Shown here one piece after another: positions 45,111-58,451 of a DNA stretch of 64,000 bases; the stretch's first letter is position 1; each line of letters starts with the position of its first letter. The stretch spans positions 989,357 to 1,053,356 of the forward strand of contig CM065690.1 of NCBI GenBank assembly GCA_017654935.2, in the 5' to 3' direction. Source of the DNA: Phymorhynchus buccinoides (taxonomy: Eukaryota > Mollusca > Gastropoda > Neogastropoda > Raphitomidae). The position numbers and the translations under genes are program-made. Under the pieces are notes generated by a model. That model was not told where the DNA came from. It ran no database searches and was given only the letters and a program-made list of their open reading frames with translations.

Positions 45111-45627
45111 AATTATACAAAAGTAAAATAGTTACAATATGAAAAATTCCTAAGAAGAACCATGACCACATTCACCTTCTCAATCAAGCTTAGATACAAT
45201 ACTGCAAATAAAATCATACTGCCATCGACATACCAAATAACCAATTACATGACTAATTATAATAGACAAATTTTGCAAAAACAAAGATACCCTTCCTACC
45301 TCATCTACAAGCGATTAAAGTTTACAATACTGTACAATGCAATGCAACGCAATAAACCTTGACACAAAATCCAGGAGCAGTACTGTGCCCCTACATTACA
45401 AGATACAATTATCATAATCATCATCTTTGCTATCATTGTCATTGTCATCATCGTCAACATCATCACCATCACCACAATCACCATCATCATCACCGCACTC
45501 AACATCAATACCCTCACAGAATCGCTGAGGACCGCGCCCTTCGTCATTGTCATCGTCATCACCATCACCATCATCATCATCACCACAATTATCATCATCA
45601 CTGCACTCTTTACCAATGCCCTCACAG

Positions 45628-45892
45628 AATCGCGGAGGACCGCTCCCTACGTCACAAGCTGCGCTACGACAGCCGGCGCCACCTGGAGGAGGACTGGAAA
45701 ACGGCCGCCGAGCTGAAGCGGGGTCGCGACCTTGAGCAGAGGCTGCTGGGATTGGAGGGGGGACAACTGCTGCACGAGCAGTGCGACCAGTACCGGCGGT
45801 GCCGCCAGTGCAAGAGGCGGACGTCCAACTGCGGCGAGAGCAACATCTGGAGCGAGTCGCGCTACGTGCCGGGCTCACGCATCATGGTGTGA
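45628..45892 (+). CDS. CCDC81: CCDC81-like exon J, inverted copy
   Basis: Acceptor CCCTCACAG and 265 nt to the TGA, identical in protein to 6014-6278. The duplicated junction (IAEDRALRH) is also present at about 45500-45535. Confidence 0.85.
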
Positions 45893-46535
45893 GCAGGGGG
45901 GGCCACTCCATGTGGCGTGCATGGAAGATGGGGGGTGGGGGGAGTGGAGATAGTGGCACCCGTCCCTTCCCCCGCTAAAGCACAGTGCTTGAAGTTTTGC
46001 CGTGTTTGGGCGTCGGAAGGTTGGAGAGAGAGAGGAGAGAGAGGGAGGGAACAGACATGAGAAAGCCAGGCATCCATTTCAATTTCAATCAATCAATTGA
46101 TCATTTGATTGCCTTCAATGAGGCGTTCTTTTTTTCACCAATACATTTGACGTAAAACAACAACAAAAGGTTTGCCAACCAAACCCTCCAAATGTTAAGA
46201 TGTATGATGAAACTTATTCCAAACCTAAATTTCAAAATGACTAATTGACTGTCAAACCCTAACTAGTGAATGTATTCCAATTCAGTTTCGTGCCTATCCA
46301 TCAGAAATTTCAGCTGTATGGTTTGAACCCAACTGATCCTTCGACCAGAAGCCATGAACCCTCTGATGTGTGGTTTTCTCAAGCTCTTTGACGGATCACT
46401 TTTCGACAGACAATTGTTGACTTTGGCCACTATTCTTTCACTTTGCATTGCTTGTGTGTTTGTTGTTTCTTTTTTCAACAACTATCTGTCAGATTGTCAA
46501 TCACTTGTTTGTTTCTCGTTTCGGCCTTTACATAA

Positions 46536-46569
<34 letters not shown>

Positions 46570-46720
46570 TTGTACGTGTGTGTGCGCCGAAGTGTGTGTA
46601 TGCGAAAAGCATCTGTGATACAACTACAAAAAATATATAGGAGGAATTGGAAGTCTGTCTCAGCTTAAAGAATCACTGTGTATATTCACCGGATCTTGGC
46701 TCAAGCAAAATGCTAGCAAA
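45893..46720. other. 3' flank, inverted copy
   Basis: Mirror of 5216-6013. A run of about 30 T at 46532-46562 replaces the short ACTAATTTA segment of the other copies. Confidence 0.6.
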
Positions 46721-46721
46721 A

Positions 46722-48135
46722 TAAAGAAATACTATTGTAGCTAGGACTGGGAGCGTTTGGAAGCAAAGCAAAGAAATACTATTGTAGCTAGGACTGGGAG
46801 CGTTTGGAAGCAAAGTAAAGAAATACTATTGTAGCTAGGACTGGGAGTGTTTGGAAGCAAAGTAAAGAAATACTATTGTAGCTAGGACTGGGAGCGTTGG
46901 AAGCAAAGTAAAGAAATACTATTGTAGCTAGGACTGGGAGCGTTTGGAAGCAAAGTAAAGAAATACTATTGTAGCTAGGACTGGGAGCGTTTGGAAGCAA
47001 AGTAAAGAAATACTATTGTAGCTAGGACTGGGAGCGTTTGGAAAGTAAAGAAATACTATTGTAGCTAGGACTGGGAGCGTTTGGAAGCAAAGTAAAGAAA
47101 TACTATTGTAGCTAGGACTGGGAGCGTTTGGAAAGTAAAGAAATACTATTGTAGCTAGGACTGGGAGTGTTTGGAAAGTAAAGAAATACTATTGTAGCTA
47201 GGACTGGGAGCGTTTGGAAGCAAAGCAAAGAAATACTATTGTAGCTAGGACTGGGAGTGTTTGGAAAGTAAAGAAATACTATTGTAGCTAGGACTGGGAG
47301 CGTTTGGAAGCAAAGTAAAGAAATACTATTGTAGCTAGGACTGGGAGCGTTTGGAAGCAAAGCAAAGAAATACTATTGTAGCTAGGACTGGGAGTGTTTG
47401 GAAAGTAAAGAAATACTATTGTAGCTAGGACTGGGAGCGTTGGAAGCAAAGCAAAGAAATATTATTGTAGCTAGGACTGGGAGCGTTTGGAAGCAAAGCA
47501 AAGAAATACTATTGTAGCTAGGACTGGGAGCGTTTGGAAGCAAAGTAAAGAAATACTATTGTAGCTAGGACTGGGAGCGTTTGGAAGCAAAGCAAAGAAA
47601 TACTATTGTAGCTAGGACTGGGAGCGTTTGAAGCAAAGTAAAGAAATACTATTGTAGCTAGGACTGGGAGTGTTTGGAAAGTAAAGAAATACTATTGTAG
47701 CTAGGACTGGGAGCGTTTGGAAAGTAAAGAAATACTATTGTAGCTAGGACTGGGAGCGTTTGGAAAGTAAAGAAATACTATTGTAGCTAGGACTGGGAGC
47801 GTTTGAAGCAAAGTAAAGAAATACTATTGTAGCTAGGACTGGGAGCGTTTGGAAAGTAAAGAAATACTATTGTAGCTAGGACTGGGAGCGTTTGGAAGCA
47901 AAGCAAAGAAATACTATTGTAGCTAGGACTGGGAGCGTTGGAAGCAAAGTAAAGAAATACTATTGTAGCTAGGACTGGGAGCGTTTGGAAAGTAAAGAAA
48001 TACTATTGTAGCTAGGACTGGGAGCGTTTGGAAGCAAAGCAAAGAAATACTATTGTAGCTAGGACTGGGAGCGTTTGGAAGCAAAGTAAAGAAATACTAT
48101 TGTAGCTAGGACTGGGAGCATTGGAAGCAAAGTAG
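46722..48135. repeat. 47-bp minisatellite, inverted copy, about 31 copies
   Basis: Same unit as 4613-5215, with many 43-bp units (GGAAAGTAAAGAAATACT). About 18 more units than copy 1. Confidence 0.9.
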
Positions 48136-48259
48136 GACCATGTCCATTAGATCACTGTGTGGTTTGTCTGATTGTCTTTTTGTCATCTCTATATAATAGG
48201 ATCACATATTTTTCAATTGTAAAAAGATTCAATGTATTGGCAGGCCTTGTCAAGCAAAT

Positions 48260-48670
48260 GGGGATGAAGTTGGGGGGGGGGGGGGGTTAAGACTATCATG
48301 TCTGACTGTTAGAATGACTGACTGACCTAGTGAACCTCTTACTTCACCCCCCACCACACACACACACACTTAATGAAGGGGGGGGTTAAGACTATCATGT
48401 CTGACTGTTAGAATGACTGACTGACCTAGTGAACCTCTTACTTCACCCCCCACCACACACACACACACTAATGAAGGGGGGGGGGGGGGAAGACTATCCA
48501 TGTTCGGACTGTTAGAATGACTGTACTGACCTAGTGACCTCTTACTTCACCCCCCCCCCCCCCCACCACACACTCAATGAAGGGGGGGGGGGGGGAGTTA
48601 AGACTATCATGTTCTGACTCGTTAGATATGACGGGACTGACCTAAGGAACTCTTGATTCACCCCCCTCCC
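48260..48670. repeat. poly-C / poly-G array, inverted copy
   Basis: Mirror of 4060-4480. The last two units (48480-48660) carry many indels and substitutions, such as ATCCATGTTCGGACTGT and GTTAGATATGACGGGACT. Confidence 0.75.
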
Positions 48671-48825
48671 CTTTCTTCCCCACCACAGAAAAACACCTGC
48701 TGTCCTGTCTATGACCCATTGGAAATCCTCTCGCCCTAAATGTCCGTCTGGATCAGACTGGCTTAAAATCAGGGATTAAAATCCGAGCTTAGCACAGTCA
48801 TCACCGACTGACTGAAAAACAACAG

Positions 48826-49036
48826 CAGTTTTGTTGGTTGTGTTGGGGAGAGGAGTGGGGGAGGGTGAAGTGTTGTTGGTTGTGTTGGGGAGAGGAGTGG
48901 GGGAGGGTGAAGTGTTGTTGGTTGTGTTGGGGAGAGGAGTGGGGGAGGGTGAAGTGTTGTTGGTTGTGTTGGGGAGAGGAGTGGGGGAGGGTGAAGTGTT
49001 GTTGGTTGTGTTGGGGAGAGGAGTGGGGGAGGGTGA
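48826..49036. repeat. 42-bp minisatellite, inverted copy, 5 copies
   Basis: Same unit as 3718-3885. Confidence 0.9.
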
Positions 49037-49787
49037 AATAAAAAGAATGAATCTTAGTTGTTGTTTTTCTCCCCGACATACTGTGATAATTGTTACACTA
49101 GAAAATGTAAAACTAATCTCAACCAAAGATGGTGAACTAGTGAATAGGTTTGAGACGGAAAAGTATAAGCATGTCACAATTTAGATTGCACTTTCCCCCA
49201 AACTATTACTAATGTTTTGTTTTGTGCCAGCTTTAAGTCGAGGCCTACCCTTGTCTTTCATCGTTAATCATGCGTTTTGTAGTCGGCTTGGTCGGGTAGG
49301 AAGCATGACGTTCTTTATTTCTTGTATGAACAGATCTGTATGGGGTTTGTAGCCTTTGTGTTGTGTACAAATTGTGTTGATTCGAGTAGTACCAAGAAAA
49401 TAGGAGTGTAAAGAAGAAATAGAACAGTTGCGCGTGAATGTGTGTGCACCCTCTCAATCTCCTCTCACTCGTATAATATTGAAGTCTGCGTTTGCTAGTG
49501 ATAGACATTCTTTCTTCTCATTGTATTGTCGCACTGGTAGAGCTTTGGGCTAATCCATTGCTGAGTCAAAGCTCCAAGAAAGCAGAGCATAGAAACTATG
49601 ATATACTTAGTTGTAGTATTCACACATATAATCTAAATCATGGGTGGTATGCCTGAAATAACCGTGGTAAGCTATCAATGCTTGTAGTTTAGACGATGAT
49701 GCAGTGCGATATTTATTACTGGCAGTTATTTGAAGTCGATATGGTTATATTGTTTGATTTTGCTACTCCGTTTTATATTATTTGTGC

Positions 49788-50030
49788 TGTGTTTGTAAAG
49801 CGTTTAGTTTGTGTTGTGTTTGTAAAGCGCTTAGTTTGTGTTGTGTTTGTAAAGAGCTTAGTTTGTGTTGTGTTTGTAAAGAGCTTAGTTTGTGTTGTGT
49901 TTGTAAAGAGCTTAGTTTGTGTTGTGTTTAGTAAAGCGTTTAGTTTGTAAAGCGTTTAGTTTGTGTTGTGTTTGTAAAGCGTTTAGTTTGTAAAGTGTTT
50001 AGTTTGTAAAGTGTTTAGTTTGCGTTGTGG
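49788..50030. repeat. 27-bp minisatellite, inverted copy
   Basis: Mirror of 2697-2975 with an AAAGAGCTTAGTTTG variant absent from copy 1 and three shortened 18-bp units. Confidence 0.85.
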
Positions 50031-50128
50031 TCGTTTCCACTTTGTGTCTTCGCATGAAATGCAGCTTGTGTGCATCGACTATCCTTTCATCAAACCAGTA
50101 TTTCTTAACGACTTTTCTTTCTAATCAA

Positions 50129-50340
50129 CCCCTTCACGGCCTGCCCCTTGTCTGTGTTATGTCACTGAGGATGTCATCACTTTTGATGTCATAGCATTGG
50201 AATGATGGCTTTGGTTTAGACAAGTCAGGACAGATAGATCTCGAGACCATTTTCTCAGATTGAGTCTAACAGGTCTTTTTTGCGTTTTATAATAGGAATA
50301 TTGATCATTTTTCTTCGTTTTTTTTATGGCACTGAAGGGG
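50129..50340. mobile_element. piggyBac-like MITE, inverted copy
   Basis: Flanked by TCAA and TTAA; mirror of 2381-2593. Confidence 0.6.
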
Positions 50341-50790
50341 TTAATTGGTGTAAAACTCTTGGTTTGTGCATTGACTATCCTATATCAAAGCAGTATTTTT
50401 TTATGACTTTTTTCTTTTTAATTAGTCTTTTGTGTGTGTGTGTTTAGCTAGTAAAACTTTGGCTTGTGCATGTGCGTTGACTATCTTTCGTCAAACCGGT
50501 CATTTTTTTTATACTTTAAATTAGTATATAGAACTCTTAGCTTTTGTTAATGCAGTGACTATCTTTCATCAAACCAGTATTGTGCTTTTTCCCCTTCAAT
50601 TCTCTTATATTTTTTATTTTAGATAGAGGCAGTTTGGTCCTGCAGTTTTCAAGCGCTTCACAAAAAAAAATACAAAAAAAAAAAACACGCACACATTTTG
50701 ATTTTCAGGAAAATCATCGTTCGATTTTAAGGAGCGCTGCTAGAGTTGAAGACTGAAGGTACAGGTTTTTGTCACCCAATCATTGCCAAG

Positions 50791-50819
50791 TGTCCTTGTT
50801 TTTTAAGCATAGGTGACAA
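50791..50819. other. centre of the giant inverted repeat
   Basis: The arms end GTCACCCAATCATTGCCAAG on the left and CTTGGCAATGATTGGTTGAC on the right, with 29 nt between them. Confidence 0.85.
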
Positions 50820-51268
50820 CTTGGCAATGATTGGTTGACAAAAACATGTACCGTCATCTTCAACTTAAGCAGCGATCCTTTGAAAAATCGAAAACGATTG
50901 ACTTTCTGAAAACAAAAAGCGTGCGTTGTGTGAAGCCTTGAAAACACGCGGGGGGCCCCAGGACCAACTTGCCGTATCTAAAATAAAAAATAAAGAGAAA
51001 TTGAAGGGGAACCAAAAAAGAACAATACTGGTTTGAGAAAGGATAGTCACTGCATTAACAAAAGCTAAGAGTTCTATATATAAATTTAAGTATAAAAAAA
51101 ATGGGACCGGTTTGACGAAAAGATAGTCACCGCACATGCACAGCCAAAGTTTACTAGGCTAAACAACACACACCACAAAAGACTAATTAAAAAAGAAAAA
51201 AAGTCATAAAAAAATAATGCTTTGATATAGGATAGTCCATGCAACAAACCAAGAGTTTTACACCATTA

Positions 51269-51489
51269 CCCCTTCAGATGCCATAAAAAAAACGAAGAAA
51301 AATGATCAAATTCCTATTATAAAAACGCAAAAAAGACCTGTTAGGAACTCCAACTGAGAAAATGGTCTCGAGATCATATTTTCCTGACTGTCTGACACCA
51401 TAAAAACCCATAATTCCAGGGCTATGAATCAACAGGATGACATCATCAAATGACATACACAGACAAAGTTGTGGGCAGGCCGTGAAGGG
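51269..51489. mobile_element. piggyBac-like MITE, third copy
   Basis: Right flank TTAA at 51490-51493; the left TTAA has lost one A. Several internal indels. Confidence 0.55.
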
Positions 51490-51596
51490 TTAATAGAAAA
51501 AAAGTTCGTTAGAAATAATGGTTTTGATGAAAGGATAGTCGATGCACACAAGCTGCATTTCATGCGAAGACACAAAGTGGAAACGACCACAACGCA

Positions 51597-51843
51597 AACT
51601 AAACACTTTACAAACTAAACACTTTACAAACTAAACGCTTTACAAACACAACACAAACTAAGCTCTTTACAAACACAACACAAACTAAGCTCTTTACAAA
51701 CACAACACAAACTAAGCTCTTTACAAACACAACACAAACTAAGCTCTTTACAAACACAACACAAACTAAGCTCTTTACAAACACAACACAAACTAAGCGC
51801 TTTACAAACACAACACAAACTAAACGCTTTACAAACACAGCAC
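51597..51843. repeat. 27-bp minisatellite, third copy
   Basis: Shares the AAGCTCTTTAC variant and the shortened end units with the inverted copy, not with copy 1. Confidence 0.85.
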
Positions 51844-52587
51844 AAATAATATAAAACGGAGTAGCAAAATCAAACAATATAACCATATCGACTTCAAATA
51901 ACTGCCAGTAATAAATATCGCACTGCATCATCGTCTAAACTACAAGCATTGATAGCTTACCACGGTTATTTCAGGCATACCACCCATGATTTAGATTATA
52001 TGTGTGAATACTACAACTAAGTATATCATAGTTTCTATGCTCTGCTTTCTTGGAGCTTTGACTCAGCAATGGATTAGCCCAAAGCTCTACCAGTGCGACA
52101 ATACAATGAGAAGAAAGAATGTCTATCACTAGCAAACGCAGACTTCAATATTATACGAGTGAGAGGAGATTGAGAGGGTGCACACACATTCACGCGCAAC
52201 TGTTCTATTTCTTCTTTACACTCCTATTTTCTTGGTACTACTCGAATCAACACAATTTGTACACAACACAAAGGCTACAAACCCCATACAGATCTGTTCA
52301 TACAAGAAATAAAGAACGTCATGCTTCCTACCCGACCAAGCCGACTACAAAACGCATGATTAACGATGAAAGACAAGGGTAGGCCTCGACTTAAAGCTGG
52401 CACAAAACAAAACATTAGTAATAGTTTGGGGGAAAGTGCAATCTAAATTGTGACATGCTTATACTTTTCCGTCTCAAACCTATTCACTAGTTCACCATCT
52501 TTGGTTGAGATTAGTTTTACATTTTCTAGTGTAACAATTATCACAGTATGTCGGGGAGAAAAACAACAACTAAGATTCATTCTTTTT

Positions 52588-52797
52588 ATTTCACCCTCCC
52601 CCACTCCTCTCCCCAACACAACCAACAACACTTCACCCTCCCCCACTCCTCTCCCCAACACAACCAACAACACTTCACCCTCCCCCACTCCTCTCCCCAA
52701 CACAACCAACAACACTTCACCCTCCCCCACTCCTCTCCCCAACACAACCAACAACACTTCACCCTCCCCCACTCCTCTCCCCAACACAACCAACAAA
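52588..52797. repeat. 42-bp minisatellite, third copy, 5 copies
   Basis: Same unit as 3718-3885, with five units as in the inverted copy. Confidence 0.9.
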
Positions 52798-52969
52798 ACT
52801 GCTGTTGTTTTCAGTCAGTCGGTGATGACTGTGCTAGCTCGGATTTTATCCCTGATTTTAAGCCAGTCTGATCCAGACGGACATTTAGGGCCGAGAGGAT
52901 TCCAATGGGTCCCTAGACAGGACAGCAGGTGTTTTTCTGTGGTGGGGAAGAAAAGGGGGAGGGGGGTGA

Positions 52970-53360
52970 AGTAAGAGGGTTCACTAGGTCAGTCAGTCAT
53001 TCTAACAGTCAGACATGATAGTCTTAACCCCCCCCCCCCCCCCCCTTCCATTAAGTGTGTGTGTGGGGGGGGGGGGGGTGAAGTAAGAGGTTACACTAGG
53101 TCAGTCCAGTCATTCTAACAGTCAGACATGATAGTCTTACCCCCCCCCCCCCCTTCATTAAGTGTGTGTGTGTGGGGGGGTGAAGTAAGAGGTTCACTAG
53201 GTCAGTCAGTCATTCTAACAGTCAGACATGATAGTCTTACCCCCTCCCCTTCATTAAGTGTGTGTGTGTGTGGTGGGGGGTGAAGTAAGAGGTTCACTAG
53301 GTCAGTCAGTCATTCTAACAGTCAGACATGATAGTCTTATCCCCCCCCCCCCCCCCCACT
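52970..53360. repeat. poly-C / poly-G array, third copy
   Basis: Direct counterpart of 4060-4480 with different homopolymer lengths. Confidence 0.75.
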
Positions 53361-53499
53361 TCATCCCCATTTGCTTGACAAGGCCTGCCAATACATTGAA
53401 TCTTTTTACAATTGAAAAATATGTGATCCTATTATATAGAGATGACAAAAAGACAATCAGACAAACCACACAGTGATCTAATGGACATGGTCCTACTTT

Positions 53500-54905
53500 G
53501 CTTCCAATGCTCCCAGTCCTAGCTACAATAGTATTTCTTTACTTTGCTTCCAAACGCTCCCAGTCCTAGCTACAATAGTATTTCTTTGCTTTGCTTCCAA
53601 ACGCTCCCAGTCCTAGCTACAATAGTATTTCTTTACTTTCCAAACGCTCCCAGTCCTAGCTACAATAGTATTTCTTTACTTTGCTTCCAAACGCTCCCAG
53701 TCCTAGCTACAATAGTATTTCTTTGCTTTGCTTCCAAACGCTCCCAGTCCTAGCTACAATAGTATTTCTTTACTTTCCAAACGCTCCCAGTCCTAGCTAC
53801 AATAGTATTTCTTTACTTTCCAAACGCTCCCAGTCCTAGCTACAATAGTATTTCTTTACTTTCCAAACGCTCCCAGTCCTAGCTACAATAGTATTTCTTT
53901 ACTTTCCAAACGCTCCCAGTCCTAGCTACAATAGTATTTCTTTACTTTCCAAACACTCCCAGTCCTAGCTACAATAGTATTTCTTTACTTTCCAAACGCT
54001 CCCAGTCCTAGCTACAATAGTATTTCTTTGCTTTGCTTCCAAACGCTCCCAGTCCTAGCTACAATAGTATTTCTTTACTTTGCTTCCAAACGCTCCCAGT
54101 CCTAGCTACAATAGTATTTCTTTGCTTTGCTTCCAAACGCTCCCAGTCCTAGCTACAATAGTATTTCTTTGCTTTGCTTCCAAACGCTCCCAGTCCTAGC
54201 TACAATAGTATTTCTTTACTTTGCTTCCAACGCTCCCAGTCCTAGCTACAATAGTATTTCTTTGCTTTGCTTCCAAACGCTCCCAGTCCTAGCTACAATA
54301 GTATTTCTTTACTTTGCTTCCAAACGCTCCCAGTCCTAGCTACAATAGTATTTCTTTACTTTCCAAACACTCCCAGTCCTAGCTACAATAGTATTTCTTT
54401 GCTTTGCTTCCAAACGCTCCCAGTCCTAGCTACAATAGTATTTCTTTACTTTCCAAACACTCCCAGTCCTAGCTACAATAGTATTTCTTTACTTTCCAAA
54501 CGCTCCCAGTCCTAGCTACAATAGTATTTCTTTACTTTGCTTCCAAACGCTCCCAGTCCTAGCTACAATAGTATTTCTTTACTTTCCAAACGCTCCCAGT
54601 CCTAGCTACAATAGTATTTCTTTACTTTGCTTCCAAACGCTCCCAGTCCTAGCTACAATAGTATTTCTTTACTTTCCAAACGCTCCCAGTCCTAGCTACA
54701 ATAGTATTTCTTTACTTTGCTTCCAACGCTCCCAGTCCTAGCTACAATAGTATTTCTTTACTTTGCTTCCAACGCTCCCAGTCCTAGCTACAATAGTATT
54801 TCTTTACTTTGCTTCCAAACGCTCCCAGTCCTAGCTACAATAGTATTTCTTTGCTTTGCTTCCAAACGCTCCCAGTCCTAGCTACAATAGTATTTCTTTA
54901 TTTTG
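53500..54905. repeat. 47-bp minisatellite, third copy, about 31 copies
   Basis: Unit as at 4613-5215; nearly the same unit number as the inverted copy. Confidence 0.9.
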
Positions 54906-55703
54906 CTAGCATTTTGCTTGAGCCAAGATCCGGTGAATATACACAGTGATTCTTTAAGCTGAGACAGACTTCCAATTCCTCCTATATATTTTTTGTAGTT
55001 GTATCACAGATGCTTTTCGCATACACACACTTCGGCGCACACACACGTACAAATATATAAATTAGTAAAGGCCGAAACGAGAAACAAACAAGTGATTGAC
55101 AATCTGACAGATAGTTGTTGAAAAAAGAAACAACAAACACACAAGCAATGCAAAGTGAAAGAATAGTGGCCAAAGTCAACAATTGTCTGTCGAAAAGTGA
55201 TCCGTCAAAGAGCTTGAGAAAACCACACATCAGAGGGTTCATGGCTTCTGGTCGAAGGATCAGTTGGGTTCAAACCATACAGCTGAAATTTCTGATGGAT
55301 AGGCACGAAACTGAATTGGAATACATTCACTAGTTAGGGTTTGACAGTCAATTAGTCATTTTGAAATTTAGGTTTGGAATAAGTTTCATCATACATCTTA
55401 ACATTTGGAGGGTTTGGTTGGCAAACCTTTTGTTGTTGTTTTACGTCAAATGTATTGGTGAAAAAAAGAACGCCTCATTGAAGGCAATCAAATGATCAAT
55501 TGATTGATTGAAATTGAAATGGATGCCTGGCTTTCTCATGTCTGTTCCCTCCCTCTCTCTCCTCTCTCTCTCCAACCTTCCGACGCCCAAACACGGCAAA
55601 ACTTCAAGCACTGTGCTTTAGCGGGGGAAGGGACGGGTGCCACTATCTCCACTCCCCCCACCCCCCATCTTCCATGCACGCCACATGGAGTGGCCCCCCC
55701 TGC
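54906..55703 (-). other. 3' flank, third copy
   Basis: Counterpart of 5216-6013. Shares ACAAGCAATGC and AGGATCAGTTGGG with the inverted copy, where copy 1 has ACAAACAATGC and AGGATGAGTTGGG. Confidence 0.6.
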
Positions 55704-55968
55704 TCACACCATGATGCGTGAGCCCGGCACGTAGCGCGACTCGCTCCAGATGTTGCTCTCGCCGCAGTTGGACGTCCGCCTCTTGCACTGGCGGCACCGC
55801 CGGTACTGGTCGCACTGCTCGTGCAGCAGTTGTCCCCCCTCCAATCCCAGCAGCCTCTGCTCAAGGTCGCGACCCCGCTTCAGCTCGGCGGCCGTTTTCC
55901 AGTCCTCCTCCAGGTGGCGCCGGCTGTCGTAGCGCAGCTTGTGACGTAGGGAGCGGTCCTCCGCGATT
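55704..55968 (-). CDS. CCDC81: CCDC81-like exon J, third copy
   Basis: 265 nt from the acceptor CCCTCACAG to TGA, with the same protein as copy 1. It is followed upstream by the duplicated junction and the GAT tract in the shorter form shared with the inverted copy. Confidence 0.85.
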
Positions 55969-57080
55969 CTGTGAGGGCATTGGTAAAGAGTGCAGTGATG
56001 ATGATAATTGTGGTGATGATGATGATGGTGATGGTGATGACGATGACAATGACGAAGGGCGCGGTCCTCAGCGATTCTGTGAGGGTATTGATGTTGAGTG
56101 CGGTGATGATGATGGTGATTGTGGTGATGGTGATGATGTTGACGATGATGACAATGACAATGATAGCAAAGATGATGATTATGATAATTGTATCTTGTAA
56201 TGTAGGGGCACAGTACTGCTCCTGGATTTTGTGTCAAGGTTTATTGCGTTGCATTGCATTGTACAGTATTGTAAACTTTAATCGCTTGTAGATGAGGTAG
56301 AAGGGTATCTTTGTTTTTGCAAAATTTGTCTATTATAATTAGTCATGTAACTGGTATGTCGATGGCAGTATGATTTTATTTGCGGTATTGTATCTAAGCT
56401 TGATTGAGAAGGTGAATGTGGTCATGGTTCTTCTTAGAATTTTCATATTGTAACTATTTTACTTTTGTATAATTGCGTGTGTGTGTGTGTGTGTGAGAGA
56501 GTGTGCTGCGTGCATCTATGTGTGTGTGCGTGCGTTCATGTGTGTGTGTGTGTGTGCCTGCGTGCATGCATGCGTGTGTGCATGTTTGTTTGTGCGTGCA
56601 CGCGCGCATGTGTGTGTGTGTGTGAGGAAGAAAGAGAATGTTGCATGCAAGCATCATGTTTATTTTACTTTCTAATGATTCATTATTTGTTTGCCTTTAA
56701 TGTTCTTGTTATCAATGTAAAGCACACTGAGCTCATGTGAGAAAGCGCGCTATATAAATTCCCATTATTATTATGTAATCTGTTGCATTGACCTGCACTG
56801 TATTGTATTGCATTGTATTCTATCGTATTGTATTTGTATATATTGTATTGCAATGCTCATATTCAGTTGTATTGTGTACCATCTACCTTAAATCACAATC
56901 ATAATTTTCTCGCTCTCTCTCTCTCCTGCTCAGTCACTTTTTTCCAGAATATTGTCTTTCTAATCAACAAGTCTTTTCTTTCTTTCTTTCTTCCTTCTCT
57001 CACTCACCCCTCTTTGTTTTTCTCCAGTTCTGCCATCTCTCTCTCCTGTTCAGTCACTTTTTTCAGTACTAGTACTAGTA
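55969..57080. other. J-I intron, third copy
   Basis: Counterpart of 6279-7397: GAT tract, (TG)n, SINE-type tail near 56660-56775 and the decayed exon I fragments at 56912-57065. Confidence 0.7.
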
Positions 57081-57082
57081 GG

Positions 57083-57557
57083 TAGAGGTGGTGGAAAAAA
57101 ACGGTTTGAACCGAAAAACCGGTGCTAAACTTTCGCGGTTCGAAAAACCGGTTCGAGTTGCTCTGAACCGGTTTTTTAACTGCAAACTGAAAGTAAGTTT
57201 TTCTTAGAATAACGCATTCTTTTTGAAGAACAACACTGATTCTCAGCACAGACTGGGTGTTTGTAACCAAGAGCAGCTGTTTCTAGTTGGTGGTGGTGTA
57301 TGGCTTTGACTTTGACTGAGTGTTGAGTTGAGTGTGCGTGTGTCATAAGTCACACGTTTCTTGTGTGTGTGTGTGCGTGTGCGTGTGCGTGTGCGTGCGT
57401 GTGTGTGTGTGTGAATATTCTGATAAATAAATATGTGTTTGCATAGGTGAAACTAGTGATGCGAGTACTGGTTAAAAAACCGGTTCGGTGAAACCGGTTC
57501 GAAGAGGGAAAACCGGTTAAAAACCGGTTCGGAATTTTGAACCGGTTCTCAACTCTA
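57083..57557. mobile_element. hAT element, third copy, intact target duplication
   Basis: Flanked by CTAGTAGG at 57075-57082 and 57558-57565. This copy has no pogo-like MITE and so serves as the empty-site reference for 7881-8614. Confidence 0.8.
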
Positions 57558-57662
57558 CTAGTAGGATTCTGAATCCTACTGGATTCCCATTTCTATTGTG
57601 ACATATACAACATTGTCTCTCCTCTGGTCCACCATTCCCTCCTTATGTCTTCTGTCACTCAC

Positions 57663-57883
57663 CCCTCCTTGTTCCTCTCCAGGATGGCCATGTCCCTCTC
57701 CTGCTCCGTCAGTTTCTTCAGGATGTTGTCCCTCTTCCTCTGGTCCACCAGGTCTTTCTGCTCCATGAAGATGGTGTTAGCGCGCCGCCTCCTCTCCATC
57801 AGTTTCTCGTTGGTCGTGTCGTTTTTACCAAACATCTCATAATCAGGCTCGCGCGGAGGCAACGGTACTGGCTTGAACCTCAA
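57663..57883 (-). CDS. CCDC81: CCDC81-like exon I, third copy
   Basis: 221 nt, acceptor ATTCCAG and donor GG|GTGAGTG; the protein is the same as copy 1. The following intron now contains a Tc1 element. Confidence 0.85.
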
Positions 57884-57919
57884 CTGGAATAAACAAATTG
57901 AAAAGAAGATTATTTTGGT

Positions 57920-58282
57920 ATTTTCTATTCCCAGAAACTAGTCTCTGTGAAATTCGGGTTGCTCCCACCAGGAGAGCGCGTCACTCTAGTACAGCGCCAC
58001 CCATTTTTGCCATGCTATGTGAGTTTGTGTCATCCATCCCACAGGCACAACACGGCCTACTCCTACCGAATAGTGGAATGGGCTTTAACGTGCGCGCAAG
58101 ATCTTGCGCGCGTTCGCACACGGGACCTTGGTTTAAGGTCTCATCCGAAGGACCAGGAAATAGGAGTAAAGTATCTTTCCCAAGGACACAACACCATGAA
58201 TGGAGCTGGGTTCGAACCAGCGCGCTCGCAAACCCATTGGATTACGAGCGGCCAACTCTAACCAGCTACACCACGGCGCCTG
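57920..58282 (-). mobile_element. tRNA-derived SINE, third copy
   Basis: Counterpart of 8980-9341, followed by the same L2-like tail fragment at 58283-58335. Confidence 0.7.
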
Positions 58283-58451
58283 AATTTCTCTTTTGGAGAT
58301 ATTAAAGGATACAGTACTTGAACTTGAACTCTCAATTCAATTATCTCTTATTCAAGAAGCACAAAACCTTGACAAGATAATGCTCAGTACAAGCTCTCTT
58401 ATCTGGATAGGTTGGGTTGGATTTTTTCCCCACTTAGCGAATTGATTTGAA

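Larger units (their letters stand above)
41501..50790 (-). repeat. left arm of giant inverted repeat
   Basis: Reverse complement of 50820-60006: Tc1 end, AC array (10 units), 51-bp array, SINE, exon I, hAT, exon J, 47-bp array, 42-bp array, 27-bp array and piggyBac-like MITE occur in mirror order. It also matches copy 1 (about 1940-10420) but shares with the right arm several variants that copy 1 lacks. Confidence 0.9.
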
